This document shows, one piece after another, positions 41,906-53,433 of a DNA stretch of 64,000 nt. Each line of letters begins with the position of its first letter. The first letter of the stretch is position 1. Both the position numbers and the translations under genes were made by a program. Origin of the DNA: Pseudisothecium myosuroides (Eukaryota; Streptophyta; Bryopsida; Hypnales; Lembophyllaceae); assembly GCA_951799445.1 (NCBI GenBank), contig OX637288.1, positions 2,606,501-2,670,500 on the forward strand. The letters run 5' to 3'. Under the pieces are notes generated by a model. That model was not told where the DNA came from, did not search any database, and saw only the letters and a list, made by a program, of their open reading frames with translations.

Positions 41906-42510
41906 GATTTGTGAACAGCATAGGAGCACTTCAGTCTCGGTCGTCCTGTGACCACCCGCCTTTCTGAGGAATTTGCGGAAGGGGGGGTATTTTCCAAATT
42001 CACTCACGAGACCCTCTGTATCTACGAATCTGTCCTCGGATCATTGTCAGACTTGGGTCGAATCGAACTATTTCCCACAAAATCTATGGTATTTCACTGT
42101 AATCTACGTAGCCTATATCACTGTTGCTAGGCGCATGAAGCCAAGACGGAATGCAAGAGGGGCCGGTGGAGCACGCTGCGACTCCAAATCTACGGATTCT
42201 ACGACAAATCAACGTCGGAATGTGATTGATTTGTACTGTTTTCTTGATACATGTACACTTTTAGAGCTCAATCTCTGTTGCCCGCTGCAGTGCAATCAGC
42301 CAGGGCTCAGTCCTTTCAAATCTATGAACACTACATCAAATCAGCACCAGAGTGAGATCAGATTCACCTATTTCTTAGGATGTCTACACAAAATAGTGAA
42401 ATTAGGTTGCCCTACACTAATTTCTCATATCTAACACTTTCAGACATGGTCAACTATAGTCTAGGGCAACCTAATTTCACTATTTTGTGTAGGGCTTTTG
42501 TAACTCAATC
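41906..42510 (+). repeat. ATCTACG module array, site 8
   Basis: Modules begin near 42018 (GTATCTACGAATC), 42186 (CAAATCTACGGATT) and 42317 (AAATCTATGAACAC). A 103-bp TA-flanked element interrupts the third module at the point where GTCTACG continues as CTTTTGTAACTCAATCTA. A 153-codon open frame runs through the array in a frame unrelated to that at site 2, which argues against coding. Confidence 0.75.
42387..42489. mobile_element. 103-bp TA-flanked palindromic element
   Basis: The ends CACAAAATAGTGAAATTAGG and CCTAATTTCACTATTTTGTG are perfect inverses, with TA on each side (42385-42386, 42490-42491). The same ends bound the large nest at 50262-53433. Confidence 0.75.
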
Positions 42511-42512
42511 TA

Positions 42513-42782
42513 AGGTAGGTACACCCAAATGTCTCACTGACCTTAAACCGCCATCTTTACTATATGTACATCTCCAAAATCAGTTCTGTACCTGTGGAAG
42601 AAACGCTTTTACAACCAAATTTTGTTCCTTACTAACTTTTGCATACAATATCCAAATGCCACGTTTTTTGGTGCGTTGGAACCTCCTTTCACTTGCCAAG
42701 AAGAACATATGAAAATCTAATCAATCTAACAATATTAAATAGGCTCAATAGCAAAAAGTGGTTGTTTGGGGTGTACCTACCT
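42513..42782 (+). mobile_element. AGGTAG-type TA element, ACACCC subfamily, copy 3
   Basis: A 270-bp element with ends AGGTAGGTACACCCAAATG and GGGGTGTACCTACCT and TA at 42511-42512 and 42783-42784. It has the same length and order as 15736-16005. The open frame at 42380-42712 spans its edge and is not a gene. Confidence 0.8.
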
Positions 42783-42784
42783 TA

Positions 42785-43244
42785 TGCATCAATCTTCTAA
42801 GAAGTTTTCACGTTTACATATGCCATGTAAGGTAGACAAGCCTATTACCACCCTGATTTGCAATCTGAATATCTTGGGGCCAATTCCAAAAGAGGCACAT
42901 ATTTTTCAGAGGTGTGTGCTTGTTTCACGAATCAAACCCAAGTGGAATTATAATTTTCCAATTAAAATTGTAAAAATTTGTAAATTTTTGAAGTAGGTTG
43001 CCATGAAATTACACAACCGCCCATAGAGTGGAGTCATAAACATCCTATCAACAATCCATAACCACCTTTCCATGTATCTATTAGCACTTCAGCATTGACC
43101 AATGAAAGATTGACACATTATCCTTTGTGGCTTTAATGCTCTGGTTTTGTCAAAAAAATGGTTGGATTTGGATGGGTCTAGTGGCGGAATTGGGGCCAAA
43201 AGTAGGGTGGTTGAAATAGGCAGTTGGTGGTTTTAGGCTAGTCT
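42785..43244. other. No gene recognised
   Basis: A 76-codon open frame (42766-42996) crosses the end of the preceding element and has no recognised motif. The stretch ends with CTAGTCTACCTTA at 43229-43241, which looks like an isolated AGGTAG-type right end. Confidence 0.35.
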
Positions 43245-43874
43245 ACCTTATAGGTGGACTTGTTGGAACCCCCATTGCAATACTTGTTGCATTCTCTTGA
43301 TTGGACCGTCCCCACAAAACTCTTGGTATTGTAAAAATCCTAGGGAGTCATTTTGAACAAAATTATCAAATTTATTGTATCCTTTCATTTTTGTCCAAGA
43401 GGCTAAACTTGCCCCACCAAGTCGGACGTGCAGGGTAAATTTATTCCTAGGGAAAAACAAAAGAATTTTTTATTTGCCACACAAGATAAAATTTACGAAT
43501 TTTGAAATCATATTTGCAATCCAAGGCCCCCAAATTAATTATCAAAAGTATAGAAAATAGAATTAATACAACACAAAATAGGAGGCTTTTTTTTACAATT
43601 ACCCTGCCAAACACAAATTTTACCCTGCATGGCCCACTTTGTGAATGGGTTTAGCATCCTACCATTTTTGTAGCCATTTTGAACAAATATTCTACATTGA
43701 ATAATAAATTTGTAGTAGCTCACTATATTTGATATGTTTTTTTCACTAACTTTGAAATATTTGTCAAAAATATTGTAACAAATTGACAAACTAATTCCAA
43801 ATACCCCTCAACTGAAGTTAGATAATTAAACATTTTCTAGCTAATGTTTTCATGATTAATTTTCAATTTACAAA
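43245..43874 (+). repeat. Dispersed repeat R3, copy 2
   Basis: Colinear with 9751-10075 at both ends, with about 260 bp of extra sequence between about 43395 and 43670. The extra block starts CAAGAGGCTAAACTTGCCCC and ends near GGGTTTAGCATCC; its edges are roughly inverse (TTGCCCCACC...GGCCCACTTTG) but I could not fix a target duplication. Confidence 0.5.
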
Positions 43875-43878
43875 TTAA

Positions 43879-44030
43879 CCCCTAAATGCCCAAGGCTTTT
43901 TTTGAGCTTCTAGGAATTTGCTCTAAATTGAACAAAAAGACAACATTTTGATAAGTTGTATCAATTTTTTTATATTTGTAACCGTACAAATTCAAATTAG
44001 ACATTTTAGAGATTACATAGGAAAAGAAAA
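43879..44030. mobile_element. TTAA-type element end, truncated
   Basis: TTAA at 43875-43878 is followed by CCCCTAAATGCCCAAGGC. The corresponding right end is missing, and the sequence joins the foldback-related repeat near 44030. Confidence 0.4.
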
Positions 44031-45160
44031 CACAACATAGACATATCCATTTCCTAGCCCCTATCCAAAAATGTGCCTTCACAAATCTTGAAAATAAGAA
44101 AGTATGCAATTCAAGATGTATTAGCAATGCGCATAAAAAAAAAGGCATGGTTTTAGAAATGTACAAAGTTAGACTATGAAAAATCATATTAAACTCATAT
44201 GTCATTGATATCTAGAAAGTATACAACAAAGTTTTTTTTTACTGAAATGCTAATATGATCCAAAAGTATTTATGACAATTTAATAATAAAAATTGCTCTA
44301 AATTGCTTAAGTGTCTAATTGTAAACTCATCCATATAGTCCGGGTCCAATAGTTTTATAAATTGCCTATTGTGCCATTCTATTTTTTTTTGCATAATATA
44401 GAATACAATTGGCATTTTTTGTGTTGCTTAAATAATGTTCATTTTTTACGCAATTCCAATCAACCATATCAAATTTTAGTTTCAAAAAAGAAAAACTCTA
44501 TTTTGGATGAATTGTTTCATTTCATATTCATGATTTTATGAGAGAAATGATTGAAAAACAATGATCATGAATTTTTTTTAGTTTTGATTGCATGATTATG
44601 TAGAAAACGTACGTACGCACATCTTTCCTTCAATAAGAATCTCCCAAAAAAGTTCTAGGAGTCTGTGGCTACGGTGTTTTATATGTTAAAGTGACAATGC
44701 CTAAATTTTGTAGAATAGATATCTCTTTATTGTAATTAGATTTTGCTATGTGAACTTTGCACTGCAACTAATTTTGTACATTTGAGTATGATGATACAAT
44801 TACAAAATTTGGACGTTATCACCTAAATATTAAAATCTCTATAGAGAGAATTCTAAACATTTTTGGAGATGCTTGTTGAAGGGAAGATGTGCACATGTAT
44901 GTTCCCTACATATTCATACAATCAAATGAAAAAATTCATCATCAAAAAATTCTCACGTAAAATCATGAATATTAAATGAAACAATTCATCCAAATTGGAG
45001 TTTTACTTTTTTTGAAACTAAAATTTGGTATGCTTGATTGGGATTGCGTAAGAATCAAACTTTAATTATGCATGCCAATTGAATTCTATATTATGCAAAA
45101 AATAAATTAAAAAAATGACGCAATAGGCAATTTGTACGATTATTGGACCCAACTCTACCT
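44031..45160. mobile_element. Foldback-related element, copy 1
   Basis: Inverted arms of about 300 bp: the left arm, about 44327-44641, carries AATTGCCTATTGTGCC and ATGAATTGTTTCATTTC. The right arm, about 44874-45158, carries GAAACAATTCATCCAAATT and AATAGGCAATTTG. They are separated by a spacer of about 230 bp. It is related to 13176-14960 and more distantly to 45733-46624. Confidence 0.6.
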
Positions 45161-45725
45161 CAGGCATGGGAGTACTGATACTGATAGTCTTTAGGGAATA
45201 CAGAACTGAGGGACATTCGTGTGACCGGAAAACAGCCGGGAGTTCACACTGGGAACACACAGGGAATACACTGGGAACTCACAAGGAATGCGTGAGAGGT
45301 GACAAAACCAATCACGAGTGCCTCTGTATCTACCAATTTCTTATCAGATCTTCGAACGGCTCTCGTCGATTTAAACTATTTCACATATAATCTACAACTA
45401 TTCGAACCAATCTACGTATTCCACACTAGGGCAGGAGAATCGAGGCAAATGGAAAGCATGGCGCGGCCTTTGGGAAACCCAGACGGTTGTGCCTTCAAAT
45501 CTACGAGCACGTCAACAAATCATCTCCAAAACATGATTGAACTTAATTGTTTCCTTAAACATCTACTTTTCTGTATATGAATCTACGTAGTTCACTGCAG
45601 GTGGGCGAGTGCAGCTAAGGGTCCCTTCAAATCTACAACTGTTGTGTTGAATCAACATCCTGGGGCATGATAGAGTTAATCCTAGAAGGACATGCCTATG
45701 GCTACTTTTTCAAACCTTGAAGTTC
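45161..45725 (+). repeat. ATCTACG module array, site 9
   Basis: Modules begin near 45324 (TGTATCTACCAA), 45497 (CAAATCTACGAGC) and 45628 (CAAATCTACAACTG). It closely follows site 3 and gives the empty site for the hAT element there (CATCCTGGGGCATGATAG). R1 sequence begins at about 45710. Confidence 0.75.
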
Positions 45726-45732
45726 CTCTCAT

Positions 45733-46624
45733 TGTCATTGTACGGTGCCCTAGGCAAAGTAAGGTAACTCCCAATTTTGACTTACAAGAATATCTTTCAA
45801 AATTGGACCTTTTCAAACCTATTTTTCAAAACTAACCTATAAAATTTAATTTTTTATACAATCTTGATCAACACATCAAATTTCAATTTAATAAAACAAA
45901 AATTCCATTTTTGATGAATTGTTTTGTACGTTTTTCATTGTATTACATAATAATTGATTGAAAAATATTAATGATGAATTTTTAAAATCTTATTGTGCAA
46001 ATATTTAAGTTACATCAATGTGCACATTTCATTATGAGGGAAAAATCACATTACCTAGGAAAATTTTTACACTATGGAGAATTCAATGTCAAGGTGTCAC
46101 TAATCAAAAATTTACACAACAAATTTTTCTAAATTATAATTAGGTTTTAGCAAACCAATTGCACCATCATGCTCAAAGATATAGAAGTAGTCATTATAGG
46201 AAGAACAATTAGTAAAATATAATTATAATTTAGAAATGTTTATTTAATAAAATTTGGGATGGCATTACCTTGACATTGAATTCTCCATAGTATAAAAATT
46301 TTCCTAGGTAATGTGACTTTTCCCTCAAAGTGAGATGTGCACATTGGTGTTTCTTAAATATTTGCACAATAAAATTTTAAGAATTCATCACCAATATTTT
46401 CCAATCAATTATTATGTAATACATTGAAAAACACACAAAAACAATTCACAAAAAATGGAATTTTTGTTTTTATAAATTGAAATTTGGTGTGTTGATCAAG
46501 ATTGCATAAAATAATAAATTTAATTGGTTAGTTTTGAAAAATAGGTCTGAAAATGTCAAATTTTGAAAGATATTCTTGTAAGTCAAGATTGGAAGTTACC
46601 TTACTTTGTCTAGGGCACCGTATG
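45733..46624. mobile_element. Foldback element, 892 bp, with 7-bp target duplication
   Basis: The arms of about 400 bp include TACGGTGCCCTAGGCAAAGT at the left and the inverse ACTTTGTCTAGGGCACCGTA at the right. CTCTCAT flanks it at 45726-45732 and 46625-46631, and the undisturbed R1 copies read CCTCTCATTTTGCAACTA. A 7-9-bp duplication and long arms would fit a Mutator-like foldback, but this is inference. It is non-coding. Confidence 0.7.
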
Positions 46625-46631
46625 CTCTCAT

Positions 46632-48230
46632 CATGCAACTATATATGAATTGCAAAAAAATTGTTATTTTTCAGGGATGTAATCAAATGACTTCTACAAG
46701 TTGAAGACATTTTAGATCTTTATGTCAAAACTTGAAATAATTCTTTAATGTGCAATAAAAAGTGAAAAAAATTATATCAAATACTCAATATGATATTAAA
46801 AAAACAATAAAAAGAATTACAGGTGTATATTTTAGCATAGAACACCATGGTGCAATTTTTTTTATTGTGTCATTTTAAAATTAGAGAATTAGCACTATAT
46901 GGAAATAGGCCCAAAGTTCAAATTGCAATAAAATATCCATGTTAGAAATTTGCCAAGTTTTTGAATTGGTTTAGAAACTAGGATTGGTTAGCTTCATTTC
47001 TCTAGTGACTTCAAATTCAAGAAAGATCACCTTTGTGGCTAAAATTCATATTCAAAGCACAAAACATAGACCACAAATTGACAAAATACACTATTTGGTG
47101 ATCTACAGTTTCAAGCAACTCTACCATTTTTCCTGAATTAGGTTCTTTCAAGAAAATTTGACCCCTCTATGAGATACTCCGTGAGGTACTCTTCAAACCT
47201 TGGATCAATCTTAACCCCTAAAGGACCGAGGCCTTTTTTCTGCCAAAAAACACTGAAAACTGCCATTTCTGTAGCAAAGAGTTGAAAAAATTAATTTTTT
47301 TTTTCACATCTAACCATAGGATCTTACACCTAACTAGTATGAGAGTGTGTGGAAAAAATTTCAGAATTTTTGACCGCACCGATTGCAAGATATTTGTGTT
47401 TAAAGTGGAAAAAACAAGTTTTTCAACACATTGCGGGACTGGAATTTTTGACTTTGAACATTTTTAACTTAAAACTTTTGCACTAAAAATATTTAGCTTT
47501 AAATTCTTATAGTGGAAAATTGAGTAGAGAGTCTAGTAAAAAAAAAGAAATTAAAAAACCTCAATTTTCATTCTTAAGAAAATTATTAAGTAGAAGTAGG
47601 TATGAGATAGAAGGAAAGTCTAAAATATTCATATATTTTAGATGGAATTAAAATTCACTAATCCCAATGGTGAGATTGTTCTAGCATGTAAACTAAACCA
47701 TGCAAAAAAAAAATTGAAAAATTTGAAAAATTTCATTCAGAAATGAATCCTACAAGTTATTTTTTTCAAGAAGATGCTCTAACTGCCCGAAAAACAAGAA
47801 TGTCCATAACTTCCTCATAAAAAATCCAAATGAAATGAATCAAAGCTTCCCAGATAGAAAAAAATATAATCTATGAGAAAAAAAAAAAAAAAAAAATTTA
47901 ATCAAATTTTTTTTTTGCTCCCCCCCCCCGTCCCCTGTTTTGAACTTATTTGGTCATAACTTTTTTTCCTAGGCACCGATTGTGAAAAAAATTATATTCC
48001 CATGAAGCTAATCAACTTTTCTACCTCCAAATTTTTTTTCAAAAAATCAAGAGAAAATTTCAGCCCATAGGTACCTGCCCGAAAACGCATTTGTCCCCCG
48101 TAGGAACAATAGTCCTTTAGGGGTTAACAATATCTGGGCCAACAATGGATGATTTTCATTGCTTAGTACAACAAATTTCTACTCTGCATCATAAGAGCTA
48201 AAGGTTTGTTCCCACATGGTCTTACAAGAC
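46632..48230 (+). repeat. Dispersed repeat R1, copy 3 (interrupted)
   Basis: Colinear with 16200-16861 (ATGTAATCAAATGACTTCTAC, TTCCTGAATTAGGTTCTTTC, CAACAATGGATGATTTTCATT). It is interrupted by the TTAA-flanked element at 47215-48123. Confidence 0.65.
47215..48123 (+). mobile_element. TTAA-flanked piggyBac-like element, beta subfamily, copy 1
   Basis: A 909-bp element: CCCCTAAAGGACCGAGGCC at the left and AATAGTCCTTTAGGGG at the right, with TTAA at 47211-47214 and 48124-48127. The R1 copies without it read GATCAATGTTGACAGTGTC (16768) and GTCAATGTTGATTGCATC (5918), so the element occupies one site that is TTAA in this copy. A 61-codon open frame inside is not conserved in 51075-52003 as a gene. 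Confidence 0.75.
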
Positions 48231-49740
48231 TATTCTTATGTTTTACAACGAGTTTGAAGACCTTGAATGTGCATCCTCACTTGGAGTAGTTGGTAATTAC
48301 CAATGCGACTTGGCGGGTGAAGTGGCACGTATTTAGGAGTGGTATTATTGCAATAACTTTCTAGAGAAGTAGTAATTAGGTGTTATTTTACAATTATCTA
48401 AACATCTCTCCGAACAAAAATTTGAGAAACTTTAGGACCTTGTTATCAACTTGGCCTCCGGATGGGCCTTTATAAAAGAGCGGTGTTAAATTATACCCTA
48501 TCATTGTAAATTCTTTTTGAGTAAACCTCAACAGAAAAAGTCATTGGATTTTCATTTCTATGTGAATGCAAACAACTTACATTTGTGCATGGTGTTTATC
48601 TTAAATCCGCAACTATTAACTAAGCCCAAATGAGTGCACTTGTGGATTGTACTGTATAGTACAATACAATAGTACAATACAATAGTACAATACAATACAA
48701 TACTTGATTGAGTTCCAAACTCTAATATTCTTGAAATGTTTATGTAAGAAAAGTGGTACCACACAAGCTATTATGTCATATACAAGTGAGTTGATTGGAT
48801 TGTGAAAATGCGTTGGTAGTAAGTTATAATAAAACTTCTATAAGGCACTGGCCCTGGGATTGGAGGAGAATATTACAATAGAGAGGTTATTGCTTTAGAG
48901 AGGGTTTGCAACATTAATGACGTTTGAAGATTTTTAGTAGGCTCCAATTTCATGGTGTTCTTGGATTGAAGTCATGTTCACTAGAGTCACATCTAGATTC
49001 TAAACTCTTTGAAAGTTGCCTTTTTTTTTTACTTATTTTGTACACCTTCAATGTGTTTAGGTTGGGACCGAGGAATAATATCACTTTAGAGAGGTTATTG
49101 GCTTACAAAAGTTCACTTTATAGAAGTTCTACAATATTAAGTTATGATGTAAAACTTATTTTCTGGAGTGTAATGTTGGAGCATTATTGTTGATTGTTAG
49201 TACAAGTGTTTTTCTTACAATATTTGAGCTAGAATAAAAGAATTGACGGTGATAGAGAAACTTTGCCACTAAATTGGTGGATTATTTAATAAATAGTTTT
49301 ATATAGAACTGTTTCTTTATTTGTTGATTCCAATGTTTTCTATATGATATCTGTTCTAGAACAAAGAATTGACAACAAGAGTAATGTAACTAAAATTTTA
49401 GTTTTTATATTGAAATGGTAGCTCCGTAAACACAGCTCTAGCGTGATGAACATTGATCAGCCACTCTTTGCATTGTGATTACTAGTAACTATACTCGTAT
49501 AGAAAAAATTTGGCAAAGTTTCAATTGTTCTATTCTTGAAAACAATATATAAGAACAATTGTGCAGATGAAAGATGATGTTTGAAAAATTTGCAAAATTT
49601 TCCATGCACTAGCAAATGGGTCCAAGGTGCTCTTTAGCAACTCCTGCCAAAGAGTTTTACAAAAAATTGACAAAAGAATGAGAAAATTCAAAGTGCCTGA
49701 CAAAACTAAAAATTGAAAATGGTTTTGGGTGCTTCCACCT
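48231..49740 (+). repeat. Dispersed repeats R2 and R6, copy 3
   Basis: 48600-48830 matches 7437-7640. 48790-49430 matches 39745-40195. 49430-49720 matches 21180-21480. A short tandem repeat of ACAATACAATAGT lies at about 48659-48704. No gene is seen. Confidence 0.55.
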
Positions 49741-50261
49741 TATTCTGATGATAAGTTTACCCCCAAACAAAATCAGAGTGGACCTTCGTCGCATTTGCGC
49801 AGTCCCTCTACAAATCCTCCGTCGGATCGTCGTCAGGCTGCGGTCGAAGTGAACCCCTTTCCACAAAATCTACGTAAACGACTGCTGGCGAGCGCAAGGA
49901 GGCAAGCGGAGGGCCGGGGCAGCAGCCTTGGCCGCAGCACGCTGTGTCTTCAAATCTACGAACGATGCGACGAATCAGCCTTGGGATGTGATTGAATTCA
50001 ACTGTTATATCAAAAATCTACACTTCTGTGATTCAATCTACGTCCATCGCTGCAGCCAGGCGCCTTCCGTTGGAGCCAGCACCCAGTCCCTTGAAATCTA
50101 CGAATTCTGCGTCCAATCAGCACCGTGGCGAGTCTGGAGTCTAAATCCCGAAGCGCCACTTGTTGCATTCTCTTAATCCACTTCAATTCATTTAGAAATC
50201 CTGGCTAATTCTTTCAGTACGAATTTTTTATTATGGGATTTTTCAAACTTAGCAAAATTAT
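49741..50261 (+). repeat. ATCTACG module array, site 10
   Basis: Modules begin near 49798 (CCTCTACAAATCC), 49950 (CAAATCTACGAAC) and 50093 (GAAATCTACGAATTC), followed by the tail GCGCCACTTGTTGCATTCTC. It directly follows an R6 copy, as at other sites. Confidence 0.75.
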
Positions 50262-50353
50262 CTACACAAAATAATAAAACTAGGTTGCCCCGCACTAATT
50301 TGTCGACATTTGACATTATGTTACTACCTCCATCCCAAAATTATCTTCTTTAA

Positions 50354-51070
50354 CTCCTCAGGACCCGGGGGGTGTTCTTTCAAAATGGGTCAAAACTGCC
50401 AACAACTTGAGCAATTTTTTAAATCCTTTTTTTGAGATCGGGTATGTAGGATCTTGAAGTTAACATTATTTGACCGCATGGTTTAGGAGATCTTTAATTT
50501 CGAAGTTTTATTTGGGTCAATGGAAATACAAGGCAATTCACTTTGAAGGACCATATCTTTGTGAGAATATTTCAAAATGATGCCTTTTTGTGCTCAGTGA
50601 AAGATAAGAGAGTTGAGAATGTACATGTAAAATTTCATAACATTCCAAGAATTTTGTAATTCATGGTGAAGCTTCCAGTGCACGATGGTCACTAAAATTT
50701 GAGTAGTGTTTGCAAGAAAAAAAAAAATGGGACACTTGTCTTCTCCTTGACTTCCTTGGATCTAACCTTTTCAAGGTGGATCTGACCTTTATGAGGTGGG
50801 CAAGAAGCTCATTGGTTGGCTGACTTTTTAGTCCATGCCCAAACCAAACAGAAAAAAACGAGCTGTAAACTAGAGTACATTGCTAAAATTTTGAAAAATT
50901 CCACTAGGCGGAATTAAACTTGAAATTTGATGAAACCACTGCCATAGGATTTATAACAAAGTCTATTTTTCAGAAATAAAATTTATTTTTCAAAAAAATC
51001 AAAATATGAAAACAGGTAGCTCAAAAAACAGGGGTAGCGACTAGAAAATGGTCACTTGGGTCCTTAGGGG
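50354..51070. mobile_element. TTAA-flanked element, epsilon subfamily, 717 bp
   Basis: The ends CTCCTCAGGACCCGGGGGG and GGGTCCTTAGGGG are inverted, with TTAA at 50350-50353 and 51071-51074. The interior differs from the other subfamilies. It shares its right TTAA with the next element. Confidence 0.65.
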
Positions 51071-51074
51071 TTAA

Positions 51075-52003
51075 CCCCTAAAGGACCAAGGCCTTTTTTC
51101 TGCCAAAAAACACTCAAAGCTGCCTTTTTATTATAGCAAAAAGTAAAAAAGTTTGAAAAATGTTTTTTTTTCCACATCTAACCGTAGGACCTTACACCTA
51201 ACTAGTATAAGAGTGTGGAAAAAATTTCAGAAATTTTTACCGCACAGATTGCAAGATATCTGCATTTAAAGTGAAAAAAACAAGTTTTTCAGCACATTGT
51301 GGGACCAGATTTTTTGACTTTGAACATTTTTAATTTAAAATTTTTGCACTACAGAGTTTTGAGCTTTAAATCTTTATAGTGGAAAATTGAGTTGAGAGTC
51401 TATGGAAAAAAAAATTCAAAAAAACTTAACTATCATTCTTAAAAAAATTGTTAAGTAGAAGTAGGTACAAGATAGAAGGAAAATCTAAAATATTCATATA
51501 TTTTAGATGGAATTAAAATGCACTAATCCCAATGGCAAGATTGTTCTAGCAAGTAAACTAAACCATGCAAAAAAAAAAATTTGAAAAATTTGAATAATTG
51601 CATTCAGAAATTAATCCTACAAGTTATTTTTTCAAGAAGATGCTCTAACTGCCCAAAAAACAAGAATGTCCATAACTTTCTCATACTAAATCCAAATGAA
51701 ATGAATCAAAGCTTTCTAGATAGACAAAAATATAATCTATGAGAAAAAAAATATTAAAGAAAAAAAATCAAGTTTTTGCCATTTTTTTTTGCTGCCCAGG
51801 CTGCCCGTTGTCCCTTGTTTTGAGCTCATTTGGTCATAAATTTTTTTCCTGGGCACCGATTGTGAAAAAAATTATATTCCCACAAAGCTAATCAGATTTT
51901 CTACCTCCAAAATTTTTTTCAAAAAATCAGAAGAAAATTTCAGCCCATAGGTACCTGCCCGAAAATGCATTTGTCCCTCGAAGGAACAACGGTCCTTTAG
52001 GGG
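51075..52003 (+). mobile_element. TTAA-flanked element, beta subfamily, copy 2
   Basis: A 929-bp copy of 47215-48123: CCCCTAAAGGACCAAGGCC at the left and ACGGTCCTTTAGGGG at the right. The left TTAA is at 51071-51074; the right target has decayed to TTAT. It is inverse to 10076-11196. Confidence 0.75.
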
Positions 52004-52029
52004 TTATTGGACAAAATGTTCTAGATTAA

Positions 52030-52968
52030 CCCCTAGAGGTTTTTGACTATGTTTTCACCAAAACCGATCCAAAACTATCATTTCTAGTACAAGTACCAAA
52101 TTTTAGAGAAAAGAACATTTTTGGACACATATAACCAAAGGATCTTGTAGTACACTTGTCTGAGAAGATGTGGAAAAATTTTCAAAAATTTCCACAACTT
52201 GGATTGCAAGATACTAGCATTTGAGTTGACAAAAATCCTTTTTTTGTCCCTGCAAAAAAACAAGCAACTGTCCTTCACAAGGTCTCATTTGTATGAAAAA
52301 ATATCCAAAATGGTGGTTACTCTTTGGATTCTTTCTTCAAGGCAAGTTGGCTACATGCTTGAAAAATTTTAGATCATCTGTACAGCATGTAGGAAAAAAA
52401 TAGTAAGTAGAAAGAACTAGAAAATGATTCAAAATACTAAATTGTTAAAAATTTAGTTATGGAATTGCAAAATGCCAATTCCAACGGTTGTAATGTTGTA
52501 ATAAACAATCTACACCCAATGTTTTCATTTTTTTTCAAAAATATTAAAAATTGAGTTAAATAAAGGACTTCAAAGTTTATTTTAGAATAGAGATTCCATA
52601 ACTACCTTCAAACTAAAACTCCGCATAACTTTCATCTTATTGATCCAAATGGAATGATTCAAAGCTTTCCACCTATATATAAATGTATAAACCAATTTCA
52701 AATTTTAATTTTCTTAAAAAAATGTTTTTAAAGAATTTTTTTGAGCTGCTGGGCTGCCCGCCGAACGTAGCAAATTACATATCATACAATAACTTTTTAA
52801 CCATGTAGTCAAAAGTTATGAAAATTGTTGGGTCACCTAAAGCTACTCTTTGGGCACATGTTGTGTGAAAATTTCAAAGGAAAAAAATAAAATTCCCATT
52901 CGTAGTGAGCTGTCCAAAATTGCTATGTTGCCAAAAAAAACGGTGTTTGGTCCTTCATGGATTTGTAG
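52030..52968 (-). mobile_element. TTAA-flanked element, alpha subfamily, copy 3
   Basis: TTAA at 52026-52029 is followed by CCCCTAGAGGTTTTTGACTA. The body is the inverse of 6033-6960. The right end (TTTGGTCCTTCATGGATTTG) has lost the GGGGTTAA, so the edge is approximate. Confidence 0.6.
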
Positions 52969-53433
52969 GTATTTAGTATATGCCCCCAAACTATATGTGG
53001 CCCTTTGTTCTGCCTTTTAGAGTTTCATCTCCTTCATTTGGGCAATATTGAAATAGATGCAAAAAAGTAAGAATGAATAGTGTTGATTGACTCCTTTAGT
53101 CATTTCATTTGTCATTTGATAGATGATTGCATGGATGGAGGAAGAACTACTATATGGAGTTGTTTTGTTGGTCCCGAATAGCAATCAAAAACCAAATCTA
53201 ACCAATTTGCAAACTCACATAGTACAACAGGAAGATCATTTTGGAACGGAGAGAGTAATATTTTTAATTATTGTACAAGAATGCACTACTTTTGAATTAG
53301 GAATTTTTGTGATTGGGACTCATGAACCTTCATGTGTACAAATTAAAATATTTTTAGAAATATTTATTGACTTTGATGGCTTGTAAAGTAACTTTCTTGA
53401 TGTAAGGCAATCTAATTTTACTATTTTGTGTAG

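Larger units (their letters stand above)
50324..53255. mobile_element. Stowaway-like element, middle shell
   Basis: The ends CTACCTCCATCCCAAAATTA and the inverse of CTCTCTCCGTTCCAAAATGA are typical of mariner/Stowaway (CTCCCTCCGTCCCA). TA is at 50322-50323 and 53256-53257. After removing the nested elements about 330 bp remain. Confidence 0.65.
50262..53433. mobile_element. Nested TA-flanked element, outer shell
   Basis: Outer arms CACAAAATAATAAAACTAGG at the left (about 50265) and AATCTAATTTTACTATTTTG at the right (about 53410-53429) match the 103-bp element at 42387-42489, with TA on each side. The interior is almost wholly a Stowaway-like element that itself carries three TTAA-flanked elements. 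Confidence 0.65.
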
